The notes under the pieces were generated by a model, which made no database searches, was not told where the DNA came from, and saw only the letters and a program-made list of their open reading frames with translations. From Pelobates cultripes (lineage: Eukaryota; Chordata; Amphibia; Anura; Pelobatidae): a DNA stretch of 64,000 nucleotides. A program made the translations under genes and the position numbers. How positions within the stretch are numbered: position 1 is the stretch's first letter; each line of letters starts with the position of its first letter. Positions 10,955 through 22,916 of the stretch are shown here, piece after piece. The DNA lies in contig OW240913.1 of assembly GCA_933207985.1 (NCBI GenBank), positions 272,078,986-272,142,985 of the forward strand. The letters are read 5' to 3'.

Positions 10955-12417
10955 GGATGCGAGTGATAGTGAAAAATACTTTGTTTTTATGTATTTATAC
11001 CACAACAAAATTTTTAAAAAAAGAGTGACCATAAACAAAAATGTTAAATTTTATCACTTTAAATCAGCTTTCTAACACCAAAATAATAGATGTTTTATCT
11101 TCTGCCATCTGTGCCTCTGAAATGGAAAACTGTATTTTGCAGGGGAGAAAAAAAAACAGAAAACGTGCATTTGATGGGTATTGGGTATCTTATTTGAAAT
11201 CAATATTTCCTACCCTCCAGCAGGAAGGCTGACTACAATGAGCTGTCCACCCATGCAAGCTTTATTTTTAACTTCTGAATAGATTTTTTATGTTATCTCT
11301 CCATTGACTAGTAAACCATTTCTCTGAATAGCTATTTATGCTGGGTGGCAGTTATTGCTATATTGATACATTATCAGGTTTGTACAAAGCTTTAATACCC
11401 CTGGGCTCACGGTTTATAGAGCACTCAGAGGATGGTAAATGCTCTCTGTGAATGTTAGTGATGTAAGGATTGTCCCCGTCATTTAATATGCTACATTACC
11501 AGCATTCACATATTACCCATGGGATGGATTGCTATAGATTTTTTACTTTTTTTAAATGGTGGTCTGAGTATTCAGGTGTTGATTATATTAATGGTGTGTT
11601 TCTCAGTCCTCTTTTTTTATTTTATATATTTTTTTTTCTTGGTGTTTGCATAGAAAGCCTAGTGAAACTGACAAGTCACAGTGTGTGAGCTTTGCAGGAA
11701 AAGTCCAATTCATTTGACTGATTAGCAATAAATGTAGACTAATGCCACAAAGAGGCACTTGACTCATGAAATGCCTAATGGCCACAAGTATAAAATTAGT
11801 TCATGTCACTCAGAAGGTAATTGTGTTTATTACTTCAGTCACTCCTTATCTAGATAGAGCGTGATATAGTAGTAGACCTAACAATACATAGCACAGGAAA
11901 TTTCATTGAAAAAAATCATTAGATAGCTATATTTAGAAAATAGCATAAACTGCCATGTTCAGATGCTTTATGTACAGTCACCATACATATATACATCATC
12001 ATACATATAAATGATAAAGAATTACTGTAATGAAAATACAAATTTCAAGAGATTTAATTTTTTTACATTTTCTTTTGATAATCTGTATTTTCTTCCTTCT
12101 ACGAGCAAAAGGGTTTCATGAGTTTAAACAAGACCGGTCTTTCCTCCAGCTACTGTGATTTTTATCTATGAACAAGCCTTACAGGTTTTTAATTTTTTTA
12201 TATACTGCACTGTTAAGAGTGCACTTGGGGTTTTATTTTTATGGATTAAACAGTAGACTGTGCAAGATTTAAACTAAATATGTGATCTGGCAATCATCTC
12301 TAACTCTGGCCCTACGGATGATGCTAAACTAAATCTCCCATGATACTCTAGGTGGATGAGGGGGTGGGAGGGGCAGAGTTTGAGATCACTGTTCCAATGT
12401 ATATAATGATGATTATA
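10955..12417. other. Unassigned non-coding sequence
   Basis: No gene recognised. A decayed 'catctctaactctggccctacgg ... ctaaatctcccatgatactct' stretch near 12290-12350 resembles the palindromic MITE at 1530 but lacks clear ends. Confidence 0.4.
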
Positions 12418-12425
12418 CACTCTCT

Positions 12426-13235
12426 CATAGGCATGCGCACGGGGTGTACCAGGTGTGCCTGGGCACACCCTAATCCCCGCGGCACGCCTATGGATTGATA
12501 CCGGCAGGGGAGATCTCAGGATCTCCCGTCGGGCTCATGCATAGCCGGCGCTACCCGAGCGCCGGCTCTGCTCTAAGCCTCCATGGGCCGGTGGGGAGAT
12601 CAAAGATCTCCGTCACCGGCTCACAGCTGCAGGGAGGGAGGCTGGAGAGGACCCGGGGAGCTCTAGCCAGCAGCTCCGCCGGGTTCCTCTTGCGAGATCT
12701 GAGCGTTGCCGCGGCAACACACAGATCTTGCGAGAGTGAACTCTAGCCCCGCAGGCTAGAGTTCACTCTCCACTGGACCACCAGGGATGGCAGCAGCACA
12801 GTCCCATACAGCACCCTCACACACAGCATCCACACACATACAGCACACAAACAGCACCCACACACAGCACCTACACACATACAGCACCCTCACACACACA
12901 GCACACAAACAACACCCACACACACAGCACCCACACACATACAGCACCCTCACACACACAGCACCCTCACACACAGCACACAAACAGCACCCTCACACAC
13001 ACCACACTAACAGCACCCTCACAAACACACAAACACCCTCACCCACATAGCACACTACCAGCACACTCACACACAGCACTCTTACACACACACACAGCAC
13101 CCTCACACAGCACACACACACAAACACATATATATATATATATGTATATATATATACATACATACATACATATACACGCGGTGTGTTTGTGCTTTAGGGT
13201 GTACACCCTAATGCAATAGGCTGTGCATGCCTATG
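12426..13235 (+). mobile_element. hAT-type MITE with 8-bp target duplication
   Basis: The element begins CATAGGCATGCGCA and ends TGTGCATGCCTATG, an inverted pair. Both ends are flanked by the same 8 bases, CACTCTCT (12418-12425 and 13236-13243), the target-duplication length of hAT transposons. The left half is GC-rich with several inverted blocks (e.g. CTCTAGCCCCGCAGGCTAGAG near 12740). The right half has been taken over by a (CA)-rich minisatellite and a (TA)n tract. No transposase. Confidence 0.85.
12790..13180 (+). repeat. CA-rich minisatellite followed by (TA)n and (CATA)n
   Basis: Irregular units of the type ACACACAGCACCCTCACAC and ACAAACAGCACC repeat to about 13120, followed by an alternating TA tract at 13128-13155 and catacatacata. 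The array lies wholly inside the hAT MITE. Open frames on either strand are low-complexity artefacts. Confidence 0.85.
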
Positions 13236-13243
13236 CACTCTCT

Positions 13244-15996
13244 ATATTTCATAGCAAGGGGTATGACAGGTTAGGCATCTACCTAGAGGCGCATGGCTCC
13301 TTGCGGTACCCATCTTGGTGAGGACCCTAACACTTGTTGCAATTTTAAATGGATTTGTGGAATGGGCAGAAAGACTTGCATGAACCAAATACAGCTGTTT
13401 GTAGGTATTCCTCATATTGTATGTAGATACTTGCGACAACCAAACGTATGCATCTTGTCTTTTACAAAAAAAAAATATGCAAATGAATATTGTCATGACC
13501 ATGTCTGCATTATTGAGCCTGTGCCTGCTGTTGTGGCACCGCAGGCCTGTTTGTAAACCTAATTGCACCAAAAATAAAGAATAAAAAAATATACAACTGT
13601 ATTCCCATTTTTATGTGAATCTCCTTCAATTGTGCCATCCAACTCGTGAAGTCCCCCCTTTGTCTTTTACAAATATCTATTTTGTCCATCTACTACTAGT
13701 ATTTTCTACAGTCTGCACAACTGTCTGTTTTACCTACTGCATGCAATGAATTTTGTTCTGGGACTTAATGTGCGTTGGGAGTTTTGTGTGTATGTGTGGG
13801 CTGCATGTGTGTGATGGAAGTTGTGTGAGTATGCGGGGCCTGCGAGTGTAGGACACTTGTTTGTAGGAATACTGTTTGTGTTTTGAATGGAAGAAGTGTC
13901 TTGCTGTTATCCCTTTTTTTTTCTTCTTTTAAGTAACGTTTCATCTCTGTCACCCCATTTCTTATATTTTATGCAGGGATGTAAGTAGTGGGTCAGTGGG
14001 GAAGCATGTAGTCTACACCTCCAGCAGGTGTTTATAGCTGTATGTAATACTTTTATTATTGTGCTGTTGCATGATTCAAAGTGCTGATTAAGTAATCCAG
14101 CTCAAGTGCTACAAGGGAGCACTGACAGAGGTCTGTAACTGCTGCTCTTGCTGACAACAGGCTCATTGTCACCAGTAAGGGGCATTGGGTTGGTCTGGGA
14201 GGCCCTTGGAACCTTAAGAGTCTTTTTTACTGCAGTGTCAAGTTTATAATGCACATAGCAATGGTTTTATCTATGTTACGTTGTTTCTTTGTGGGGATTG
14301 AGGAGGTAGAGGGTCCCTCACAATATTATGCTTACAGTCGCTCAGGATATAAATCAGGGCCTAGCTAGGGTTATTCACATTGTAGAAAATGAATTCCATT
14401 ATCCGTTTCAATGTTAACTGTTACAATTCATCATTAAATGGAATTTAGTGTAGGTAAATGGGCCACACTAAGTGCCAACGGAGTAAATAAAAGTATGAAT
14501 GATCAGGTGAGCAGCTTATCAGGTTTTCAGAGGACAAAGATAGGTATCAGTGTGGGTGTGTAGCCAGGGGCGTTGCTGTTTTGAGAAATTTTAGGTGACT
14601 TGCTAATATCAATTTATGTAATGTATGTTAGAACAAGAACAATGTATCTTATTTACACAGACTGATTTCTAAACACATTTATTGAAGTTTAAAGACATGT
14701 TATTGCTGTGGAGCTCTGGCATACATTTATATGGTAGAACACTGTTAAAATACTGAGCTACTACAAAAGAGGGGCATTAGGATAAAAAAGAGGAACAGAG
14801 GGGAGGGATCAAAATCAAAATAAGCTATCTCTCCCAAATTGGGATACTTGGGAGAAATGGAAGGTTTTTCGAGATTCCAGTACATTTGAATTATATACTC
14901 AGTATCCTAGAATGAATGGGCAGCGTCTGAGGATATCAGAGTATGTCTCCAGCCTGTAAGCTCTTTAATAATATATCTGCAGTGTGAATGGGCACACGCG
15001 TTGGATTTAGAGGTAGCTGGATAAATTAACAGGAATTAAGACATATTCTTGTATCGGGCATAGTCTCAGGGTGACTGGACAGAGTATCAGGCTATAAAGA
15101 TAAACTGTCATATTTTAGTGTGCCTGGTTTTACAGGTTATTCTGAAGGCACCTCTGAGTAGCTGGCCCATTCACTGTTAACCCTCCCCATTAGTTAACCA
15201 TAACTATCAATACCTGATACTGATAAACAGCAATATTCCCTAATTTCCTTTTCCCATCCAACATACTTATCAAAAGTGTTTGCAACATTTACCTGTGTGT
15301 ACACATGGGATTACTTAAATAATCAACAATATTACATTTATTTGTATTCATATCTGAATATAAACCAGATTCATACAAAGTTTCACTCTACTTTCATAAT
15401 CAGTATCTTCAACCAGATAAAAAGTAACTTAAATTGATGCAAGAGAGAATGAATATCGAGTATGGAGGTGCCACAATTCTGTTTTCTCTCTTCAGTCTGG
15501 TGCAATACCTCAAAGTGCCACTACCTTTCTGTGGTGCTGCTGCACCCAGACTGAAGAGATCTGACTTCTTATTCTTTGATGTTTCTTGAATATGATACAC
15601 TTGTTTTTTTTCTTTGATTTGTGTGTATTCTGGTTTTCTTGCCTTGTGAGTTCCTACCGATAGTGGTTGCTGCTATGGTCAGCACTCATTCCCAACCAAA
15701 CATTGACAGGGGACAGCTTAGGTCTGCATTATACCCCTTTTGCATGCCCTACCCCTTCTTATCATAGAAATGTCTTCTTCATGGACTAGATCCATCCATA
15801 AGAGATATCAGTTCTCTGTGTCTACTGGAACTGGCCTGCTTTACATTTCACTACTTTCCCACCTTCCTCTTGCTTCTAAATCATTGGGCATCATTCTATA
15901 TAAAAGAGCACTATTCTAATATAATTCTATTAGAATTTTCTGTTTTCTCTGATACATTTGCTCACCAACTCCATCATACTCCATATCCATATGTAC
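13244..15996. other. Unassigned non-coding sequence
   Basis: About 2.75 kb with no recognisable gene, terminal repeat or structural RNA. Longer open frames (e.g. ~109 aa on the minus strand at 13242-13571) show no domain or motif I recognise. Confidence 0.4.
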
Positions 15997-17386
15997 TTAA
16001 AGCGGCACTGTCATGCCAAACGTACCTTTCCTCAATCTATTCCTCTTCTCTCCCTCTGTCAGGATCTGATCTTCCTGTCTGCTCTCGTTTTCTTTAAAAC
16101 ATTAAACAAAGTAAGGACTATTTTGTCTTATGGAGGTTTCCTACGCCTGACCAGTGGAGGAGCAAATTGTGCTCTGTTTCCTGTGGTCAGAGAAATTTTC
16201 CCACAATTCTTAACTTTCCTCCGTGATCTTGCGATGCTTCCAGTCAGTATTCCTGAACAGTTTGTTCATTCATGTTAGGACGCAATTCGGGACTTTGTTC
16301 ACATCAGAATTTCATTCAAATGAATAAAATTCTGATCCGATTCGTGCCACGGCTGCATCTTGAAAGACCAATGGCATGTCTAGTAAACAGTGAGCAGCCT
16401 GTGGTTAAAAAAAAAAGTGTCCCCCCCTCCTCCTCAACTTTAAAAGCAACCAATCACAGTGTTATGAGTCAAATTACACAGCATGGGATAATTCCAAAGA
16501 ACTTTCCCACGCTGTGTAAAATGACACAGGGCACTCTGATTTGTTGGATTTCAAGCCAACCAATCAGAGTGCTGTGACAGGTAAATGTAGAGACTTACCT
16601 GTCAGTCTCTTCATTTACCTGTCAGAGCACTCTGATTGGTTGGCTTGAAATCAACCAATCAGAGTGCTCTAAGTCAAATTGCAGGACGTGGAAAGGCTTT
16701 ATAAGCCTTTCCCCGCCCTGCGGAGCTCATTCTGCGTGGTGCCCTCGCTGGATGAAGATGGATTATTTTTGGGGGCGTCGTGGGGTTTTTTCCGTCTTTT
16801 TTTCCGCTCATGGGTGGGGGCTGGGGGGACAATAGGTTCCCCCCATTTTCATTTAGGGTCCCCACCCACTGCTCATGGGTGGGGGGGCAGGACAATTGGT
16901 CCCCTCCCATTTTCATTTAGGGTCCCCACCCACCACTCATATTGACCCCCATAGAGTGAGGGAGGACATGGGGTGCTTAGGAAGTGGCGGGGAGCTCCCT
17001 CCTTGTAATAAAACATACAAACAAACGAAGAGGTCTTCGTTCATTTGTTTGAAATTTCTATTCATTTATTCGTCTTTCTGACGAATGAATGAATAGATCA
17101 AATTCCTGTTCTCATGCTCAAGTATTTAACTGGGCATGTGCGGGAATCTCACAGTGCTATATAGTGTGGGCAGATAACGTGTCCCACGGGGACTTCATCT
17201 ACCCACACAAAGATGGCAGTGCCCGGGACCTAGGTCCGGACAGAAAATAAAGATGAAAAAATAGCTAATATGGGTGGATTAGGGGCATTTGGGGATAACT
17301 AGGGGGACAATTAGATGTAGTAGAGTCGGGGGGGGGGGAGGGGGTAATAAAATAACAGGGATTTGGCTATGACAGTGTCACTTTAA
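15997..17386 (+). mobile_element. 1.39-kb TTAA-flanked non-autonomous DNA transposon
   Basis: Left end TTAAAGCGGCACTGTCATGC and right end GGCTATGACAGTGTCACTTTAA are ~20-bp inverted repeats with a few mismatches, both terminating in TTAA. The interior contains four copies of an accaatcagagtgct-like block in both orientations (16449-16672) and two direct copies of a cccattttcatttagggtcc block (16840 and 16908). No transposase-like frame is found. TTAA targeting suggests mobilisation by piggyBac-type or T2-type enzymes; that is inference. Confidence 0.7.
16368..16704 (+). promoter_or_regulatory. CCAAT-box cluster with downstream TATA-like motif
   Basis: CCAAT or ATTGG pentamers lie at 16368, 16450, 16560, 16635 (ATTGG) and 16655, three of them in a near-identical accaatcagagtgct context. 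A TTTATAA follows at 16698-16704 within a symmetric aaggctttataagcctt. The arrangement resembles an NF-Y-type promoter. Function is not shown by the sequence; the repeated block could simply be internal repeats of the transposon. Confidence 0.3.
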
Positions 17387-17515
17387 TACAGTGATTTCTG
17401 TATCTGTCTGATTACATTTACATCCATATAATTTAAAATAATATTTTATTCAGTCCCATGCAGTGTTAATTTTTTAATCCCCCACAGCTGTTCAAAAATA
17501 TATGTACATGAAATT

Positions 17516-17531
17516 AAAATAAGAGAAATAC
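17516..17531 (+). repeat. Left target-site duplication of deleted LINE
   Basis: AAAATAAGAGAAATAC here is identical to 18868-18883, immediately after the A-rich tail, and so defines the insertion limits. Confidence 0.85.
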
Positions 17532-18867
17532 GAGGGATGGGGCTTAGTGCCAAATGAGGTCGGACGCAACTGCCGAGAGCTCCGAGCACCGGCCGCAATT
17601 TACAGTAAACTGCGGGATATCCCGCGGCCATCGGAGCACCGGACAGCACTCACCAGATCCAGGAAGGGGTGAGCTACGGGCACATGCCTTTTTTGTACCT
17701 GAAATCCGAGGCCTATCAGGGGTACAACACAACGCAGTCAGCCGCACGAGACTTGGAGGCTGAACTGGAAGAGCTCTACAGCTCCCCCTGGCTACCTGAC
17801 TACACCGCACAACACACAGACAACATGGGGTGCAGAACTCAGAAAGCTCAGGCTAGCCCCAGCAGGGACTCCCAAGATATAGGGGAGATGCTACAACGCC
17901 CAATGGCACCCAAGATGGCGGTCCAGCCGGACTCGGTGCGCAAAGAGCTAAACCTCCAACCAATGCTCACATAACCAGTGACGCTGAAGCCCCTACAACC
18001 TTCCTAGAGGCACTGTTGGAACAAGATCCACATGCCCCCGCCAAAAAACAAGACATCGCCAACCTCTTAAGGGACGGCGACAAATGTCGGCGGCCAACAT
18101 AGACACGGTCCGCACCGATGTAAAGGCAGTGGAGGCTCGCACACAAGCCACAGAAAACACAGTTCTGGAGCTCCAACGAGAGGTACGAGACCTGAGAGAC
18201 AAAATTAACATCCTACAGCACTCACATACCTCCCTGACACAGCAGGTCGACATCTTCAAAGACCGCAATAGACTCCCTAACATCAAGGTCCGAGGTGTCC
18301 CGGATTCAATCAGCAAGTTGATTCACCACACTTAAGCCTTATAAAAACACCACACACACTGTGGAACATCAACTGACCACATAAACCTCAGCTAATCCCA
18401 CAGTCACTACCCACATAGACGACCCCCCACCCCCACTAAGACACCCAAACATAAACAACTAAGCCCCTTCCCCCCGTATGCTGCCTTGGTTAGGGGCATG
18501 GCATCAACTAGACAAAGCGACTGGTACCACACACACTGACCTGACAATAGTGTCATTAATAACAATACCAGACCTACATGAAACAAAATATGACACACGA
18601 CAAACACAAGGGTCCGATACCTCACGGAACCACAGCGACAATTATCACAACACACTATCCACCCCGGAGGTACGCACACACACCACAAATATACATTACC
18701 AATCATACCATACATCCCCACTGACACACACGAAGTTGTTTAAATGAGGCATTTTAAAATTGAATGTTTTATCTTGCAATTCTGTTACCTCACAATTTAC
18801 GCACTGAACAATTCATGAGTTAACCAATTTGTCTCAATAAAACAAAGATTGACAAAAAAAAATAAAA
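17532..18867 (+). mobile_element. Internally deleted L1/Tx1-type LINE
   Basis: A 1.34-kb insertion with a perfect 16-bp target duplication and an A-rich 3' tail (18854-18870) preceded by AATAAAA. The 5' part holds a leader and the N-terminal half of an ORF1; the 3' part is an A/C-rich 3' UTR. ORF1 C-terminus and all of ORF2 are missing with no rearrangement visible at the ends, so the deletion was probably already present in the RNA that inserted. Such a short derivative would need ORF2 protein supplied by a full-length relative. Confidence 0.8.
17825..18335 (+). pseudogene. LINE ORF1 remnant (coiled coil plus start of RRM)
   Basis: An N-terminal frame from ATG 17825 stops at 17974. A second frame (18084-18335) then reads a heptad-rich coiled coil (ENTVLELQREVRDLRDKINI) and enters the RRM junction RLPNIKVRGVPDS, equivalent to the RRNN(V/L)RxRG(I/V)P motif of the two intact ORF1 proteins in this window. 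The frame change near 17975-18080 and the abrupt loss of the RRM make it non-functional. ORF1 proteins normally form RNA-binding trimers that package LINE RNA. Confidence 0.7.
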
Positions 18868-18918
18868 AAAATAAGAGAAATACAAATTTGGTACCTCTAG
18901 TACAGTTACACATCGGTG

Positions 18919-19054
18919 TTAAAGGACCACTATAGGCACCCAGACCACTTCAGCTTAATGAAGTGGTCTGGGTGCCAGGTCCAGATAGGATTAACCATTT
19001 TTTCTGTAAACATAGCAGTTTACCTGTTTACCTATGGGTTAATCCATCCTTTAA
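18919..19054 (+). mobile_element. 136-bp deletion derivative of T2-like MITE
   Basis: It starts TTAAAGGACCACTATAGGCA, keeps the conserved 42-nt hairpin (18935-18976), and ends ATCCTTTAA. Both edges are TTAA. The central GC-rich half present at 28527-29028 is absent. Confidence 0.7.
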
Positions 19055-21325
19055 TGAGTAGCTCTTTCATATACTTTTTTTTTTCTCGTGCCATAAAGGG
19101 AACATCTAAATCAATCTTTTCATGATCAATTAAGATGTAATTATTGATAATTGAAATGAGTAATTCAGTTACATAATACCTTATAATTCTTCAGGTCTTA
19201 TCCAGTGATTTCAGGGTTTTTTAGACCCACCAAAACCCAAATAAGTCCACCCAGATCATAGAGTGAGAACACACAATAAATCTGTGTAGTCTTGTACATA
19301 AGGTGAGTTATTGTATTTGCATTGTGCTCCCAACTAACAGTGATCTTCACATATGTCAAACCTCATATCCAACTGACTTACACAAGACTGATTGATGTTT
19401 GCTAAGTTTTATGGCTCTATATCCTAAAATTACTGTCAAATGTGTTACAACTTACAAGAGCTAGTCTAAATTAGTTAAAATACATTGAGTCAAAGTAATT
19501 GTCTCTAAACATTATGACAAGGGCCTATTTAAAAACAAAAGTTGAATAAAGGAAGTTGCTGCTTCCTGTTAGACTACAGATTCACTATCTAAAATAGCCA
19601 TGAACCAAATCATTTCTTACATATAAACTCTGTCCTGAAATGTACAATAGGCTATCCTTTTAATATCTGCATATTAATTGACATTAAAAGCAGAGTAACT
19701 ATGCAGCCTTACGTTATGTATATAAAAATATCTAAAAATCTAAATTTCTCCAAATGTGCATATTCTATATGCCAACTCTAGACATTATTTTCCAATCATG
19801 GATTAAGGCAGCTCTGGAGAATATGGCTTGGTTCTCCGCAGAGGTGGAGGTGGGGTGTAACCCCTAACAACCTATCTCTCACCAACATGAAAGGGTTTGG
19901 CTTCCATGTTTTACACTAAGTGGGATGTTGGGTAGATGGGGATCCTAATGATTCTTCTTAGTTACACCATGGTTTTAAGTTGAAGTCCTTCTGACCGTCT
20001 CCTTGGTCATCTCACTCTGACCCAGTTTTGGGGATGTACAGAACCTGGCATGAATATCTAACTTTACTACAATTAAATACTTTCCAAGACAGCTAGATGT
20101 TACATGTGGGGAGGAAGTGGAGAGGTTGGATGGGGCAGGTAAATGGGACAAAGTTATATTTACTTGTGGGTTTTTATTTTATGATATTTAGTGGAAAACA
20201 ACACAAGAATGTCTCTTACTCAGACCAACTGTAAAATTGACTTTCTCGGACACCTTGCAATATAAGTAGAAAAGGCTCAGCACTCTCCTTTCCAGTAAAT
20301 CAATAGATATTGCCTTGGTGCAACCAATTCTACTCGTGTTTAATGAAGTATTCAAAGTAACATCTGATTCTGTGTTCAATCCATCGACGTTGAGACCGAT
20401 ATATATATAAATCTAATATTTTGTTACTTTAAAATCTTGGATAATCATATCTCATTACTGAACATAGCTAATGAAATCATGAATGATAAACAGAGTTACT
20501 CCCTTAACCGTCAGTTAAATGCCTCAGAATTTCATACCTTTCGGAGGGAGGTAAAGGGGGGCGTACCAGAGACAACATTGCATCACTCGCTCTGTCCTCA
20601 AAGACGTGGGCCCGTCTGGAAAGAGAGTCTATCCTACTGCGTTACTGGCAGGTCATCCTGACGTGAATTTGTACAAGAGAATGCATGGCAGGCTGCCTGC
20701 TCATCATGCAAGCCGGCCCACAGAGGGCCGATCCTGCAGGAAGCACAGTATCAGTCCTCCCTGCAGGGTTCTAGGGCCCTAATCATATCTATGAATGCTG
20801 GGGGGACAGTTCCCGAATGTCACAAAAAGTGTGACAACATGGAACTTAAGTGGGACAGGACCCAAAAATCGTGACTGTCTTGCCAAATTTGGGGCTGTTG
20901 GTAGGCATGGTATTTCAATAAGATTTTTTCTTAAGCACTGAAAGTCTGTATTTTTATTTCTAGTGGGTGGAGTAAATAAATAAATAAATGTGATTCTTGT
21001 CTGTAGGCTAGACATTCTTACATTAGCATTTAGCACTATGACATGCGAGAGTAAACATTTCTTATATTATTTATCTATTTTATTAAATCTCAGCAGGTCT
21101 GGACAACCTATTAACATTTCCTCTCACTGTTTCCACCGTTCAGATGCCAGCACAGGAGTTGGTTCGCTGTTTTTCACAATTTCCAAAATATCTGAAATTG
21201 TCCGGTTCTCTTTAAGTACCTGATGTGCTGCACTGAGGAGTATGCAAAAAACGAATACTGTATCAATTACGACTGCACAGAATGAGAGATGGAAACTACA
21301 GGTGAGTAGAAGCAATACTCAATAC
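19055..21325. other. Probable SCML4 intron with one dispersed repeat
   Basis: Downstream of the SCML4 exon in its transcription direction. No further exon was recognised. Around 20640-20910 the strings 'gcaggctgcctgctcatcatg', 'gggggacagttcccgaatgtc' and 'gtgggacaggacccaaaaat' look like a dispersed frog repeat, not further classified. Confidence 0.45.
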
Positions 21326-21537
21326 CTTAAAACCTGGCTTCCTGCCCCTCTTCTTTGGAATTTTTACAGTTGGGATGGCCCCTGCTGACCCAGAATAGAG
21401 ATTGTGAACAGCCATCTTTAGAGGATTGGAATGAAGAGGGGGCCGTCCTCGCTTCCTTCCAGGTATCCTTGGAGACTGCATCTCCACGCTATGCTCTCTC
21501 ACTGGTAGTAAAGAATGATTCATATACAGAGATTGAC
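21326..21537 (-). CDS. SCML4: SCML4 exon carrying the start codon
   Basis: SCML4 is a vertebrate Polycomb-group-related nuclear protein whose full form carries AT-hook-like segments, a SLED DNA-binding domain and a C-terminal SAM domain. This exon encodes its first 52 residues, beginning MQSPRIPGRKRGRPP at ATG 21481-21479. It includes MAVHNLYS and ends IPKKRGRKPGFK, matching the human SCML4 N-terminus as I remember it almost residue for residue. The basic GRKRGRPP and KKRGRKPG motifs are AT-hook-like. A polypyrimidine-AG acceptor (tctttcacag) precedes base 21537 and a donor AAG|GTATTG follows 21326, so the exon is bounded by consensus splice sites, ending in phase 0. Bases 21537-21482 would be 5' UTR, or coding in an isoform starting upstream. 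SLED and SAM exons are not seen and should lie at lower coordinates beyond the window. This is the only host gene recognised. Confidence 0.9.
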
Positions 21538-21843
21538 CTGTGAAAGACACAAATAGCAAATATTTTACCCCTGTGGTGCATAAAAAGAATTAGCATAACA
21601 TTACAATGTCTGCCTCCTTATCATCCAGAATTTGTTGCAAACACAGCATTTCCAAGCAATATCCTAAATCGTCATGTTTGCCCACTGTGGGTTATCTAAT
21701 GAGTTGCACTTTATAAGCCAGTTGAAGAACTGGTGGAGGTTGTAGTCCACGGCATCTTGAAGGAAGGTACCACTACCACCTGCATCTAGCTCTATCTTAA
21801 AACCATAAGCCCCTCCAATCAAAGTGAAAGTCCCCTCTAACCC
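21538..21843. other. SCML4 intron or 5' flank
   Basis: Upstream of the exon in its own orientation. A 'ggaggttgtagtccacggcatct' piece near 21735 resembles the frog MITE at 1530. Nothing else recognised. Confidence 0.4.
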
Positions 21844-22240
21844 TTAAAGAAAAATGATAGTTTTAGGAATAGAAAGTTCTATTCCTAACACTATAGTGCC
21901 CTCTGGTCCCCAAATCCCTTCGCCCCCCCCCCCCCTTCGGCACATAAAAGGTTAAAAAAATTTATCACTTAACAAATTCCAGTACCGGTGTCCCTGACAT
22001 CATCTGATGGGGGAACCTAATGCACATGCGCGGCGAACCCTCAGTGCGCATTAGGCCTTACTCATAGGAAAGCATTGCCTCAATTCTTTCCTATGGGGTT
22101 TCTTTGACACTGGACATCATCATGCAGGGCATGAGAATGTCCAGTGTCATTTCACGGAGTCAAGCATCTCTAGCAGCTATCTGGTACCCAGACCACTTCA
22201 GTGAGATTAAGTGGTCTGGGTGCCTATAGTGTCCTTTCAA
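21844..22240 (-). mobile_element. T2-like MITE, diverged copy in reverse orientation
   Basis: The right end reads CACCCAGACC..-type hairpin then GTGCCTATAGTGTCCTTTCAA, the complement of the left end of the 1918-2407 element with one base changed in TTAA. The left end is TTAAAGAAAAATGATAG. The sub-terminal hairpin (about 22187-22224) is conserved. A C-run (~21918-21936) lies inside. Confidence 0.6.
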
Positions 22241-22916
22241 TAACCCATACATTGACCTTCATCTTAATTCTAGTAATGATAGTTTACTCAGCACCATTAT
22301 TTTTTTTTTCCATATATAATTTTTATTGGTTTTATCGGGTTTTCCGGTTCTGATACATAATCATAATACTGATGTTGATACAGACAGAAATGATAACAGC
22401 AATAATAGTGATAAACATAGGGATAAACATAATGTTGTGCTGGCGCAGCAGCACATAGACCATTTACATCAAACATTGTTGCAATAATGTCATCTTTGTC
22501 GTTTATAACATTTTCAGCTTTATAAGGTAGTCCTTCTAACCTATGTGTATCGTGTCTTAATGTCGCTCGTGTTGCGCTTATTTTGTGGTTGTCGTCTGCG
22601 TAGGGGCTGGGTGAGAGCGATTATTGTTTAGAATTTGAGGTTGCTGTGCCTCTTTATTGTTGAGTCTGTGACTTTAGGTGTGTCTGTCATATCATTCAAC
22701 CGGGGATAGGGTGAGGGGTTGGGGAGGGGATAACCTTTAACTTTAACTGTACCTATAATTTGACTGTACGTCTGACCCATCCGGCCTAGAAGCTAAGTGC
22801 GTGCAGTGTATGTGTTTGGGTCCTTATGGGGCCGTCTGTTTGTCAGTTGCCGTAAGTTGCACTCTCCGTGTGATGCAATTTCTCCCGATTTCAGCTGTCT
22901 TAGTTTTGTATGTAGG

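Noticed and set aside
12756..13050. Cys/Val-rich and His/Thr-rich open frames
   Set aside because: Low-complexity translation of the CA-rich minisatellite in the hAT MITE.
12790..13125. Regularly spaced repeats resembling a CRISPR array
   Set aside because: Units are irregular, adjacent and without unique spacers; the context is a eukaryotic MITE.
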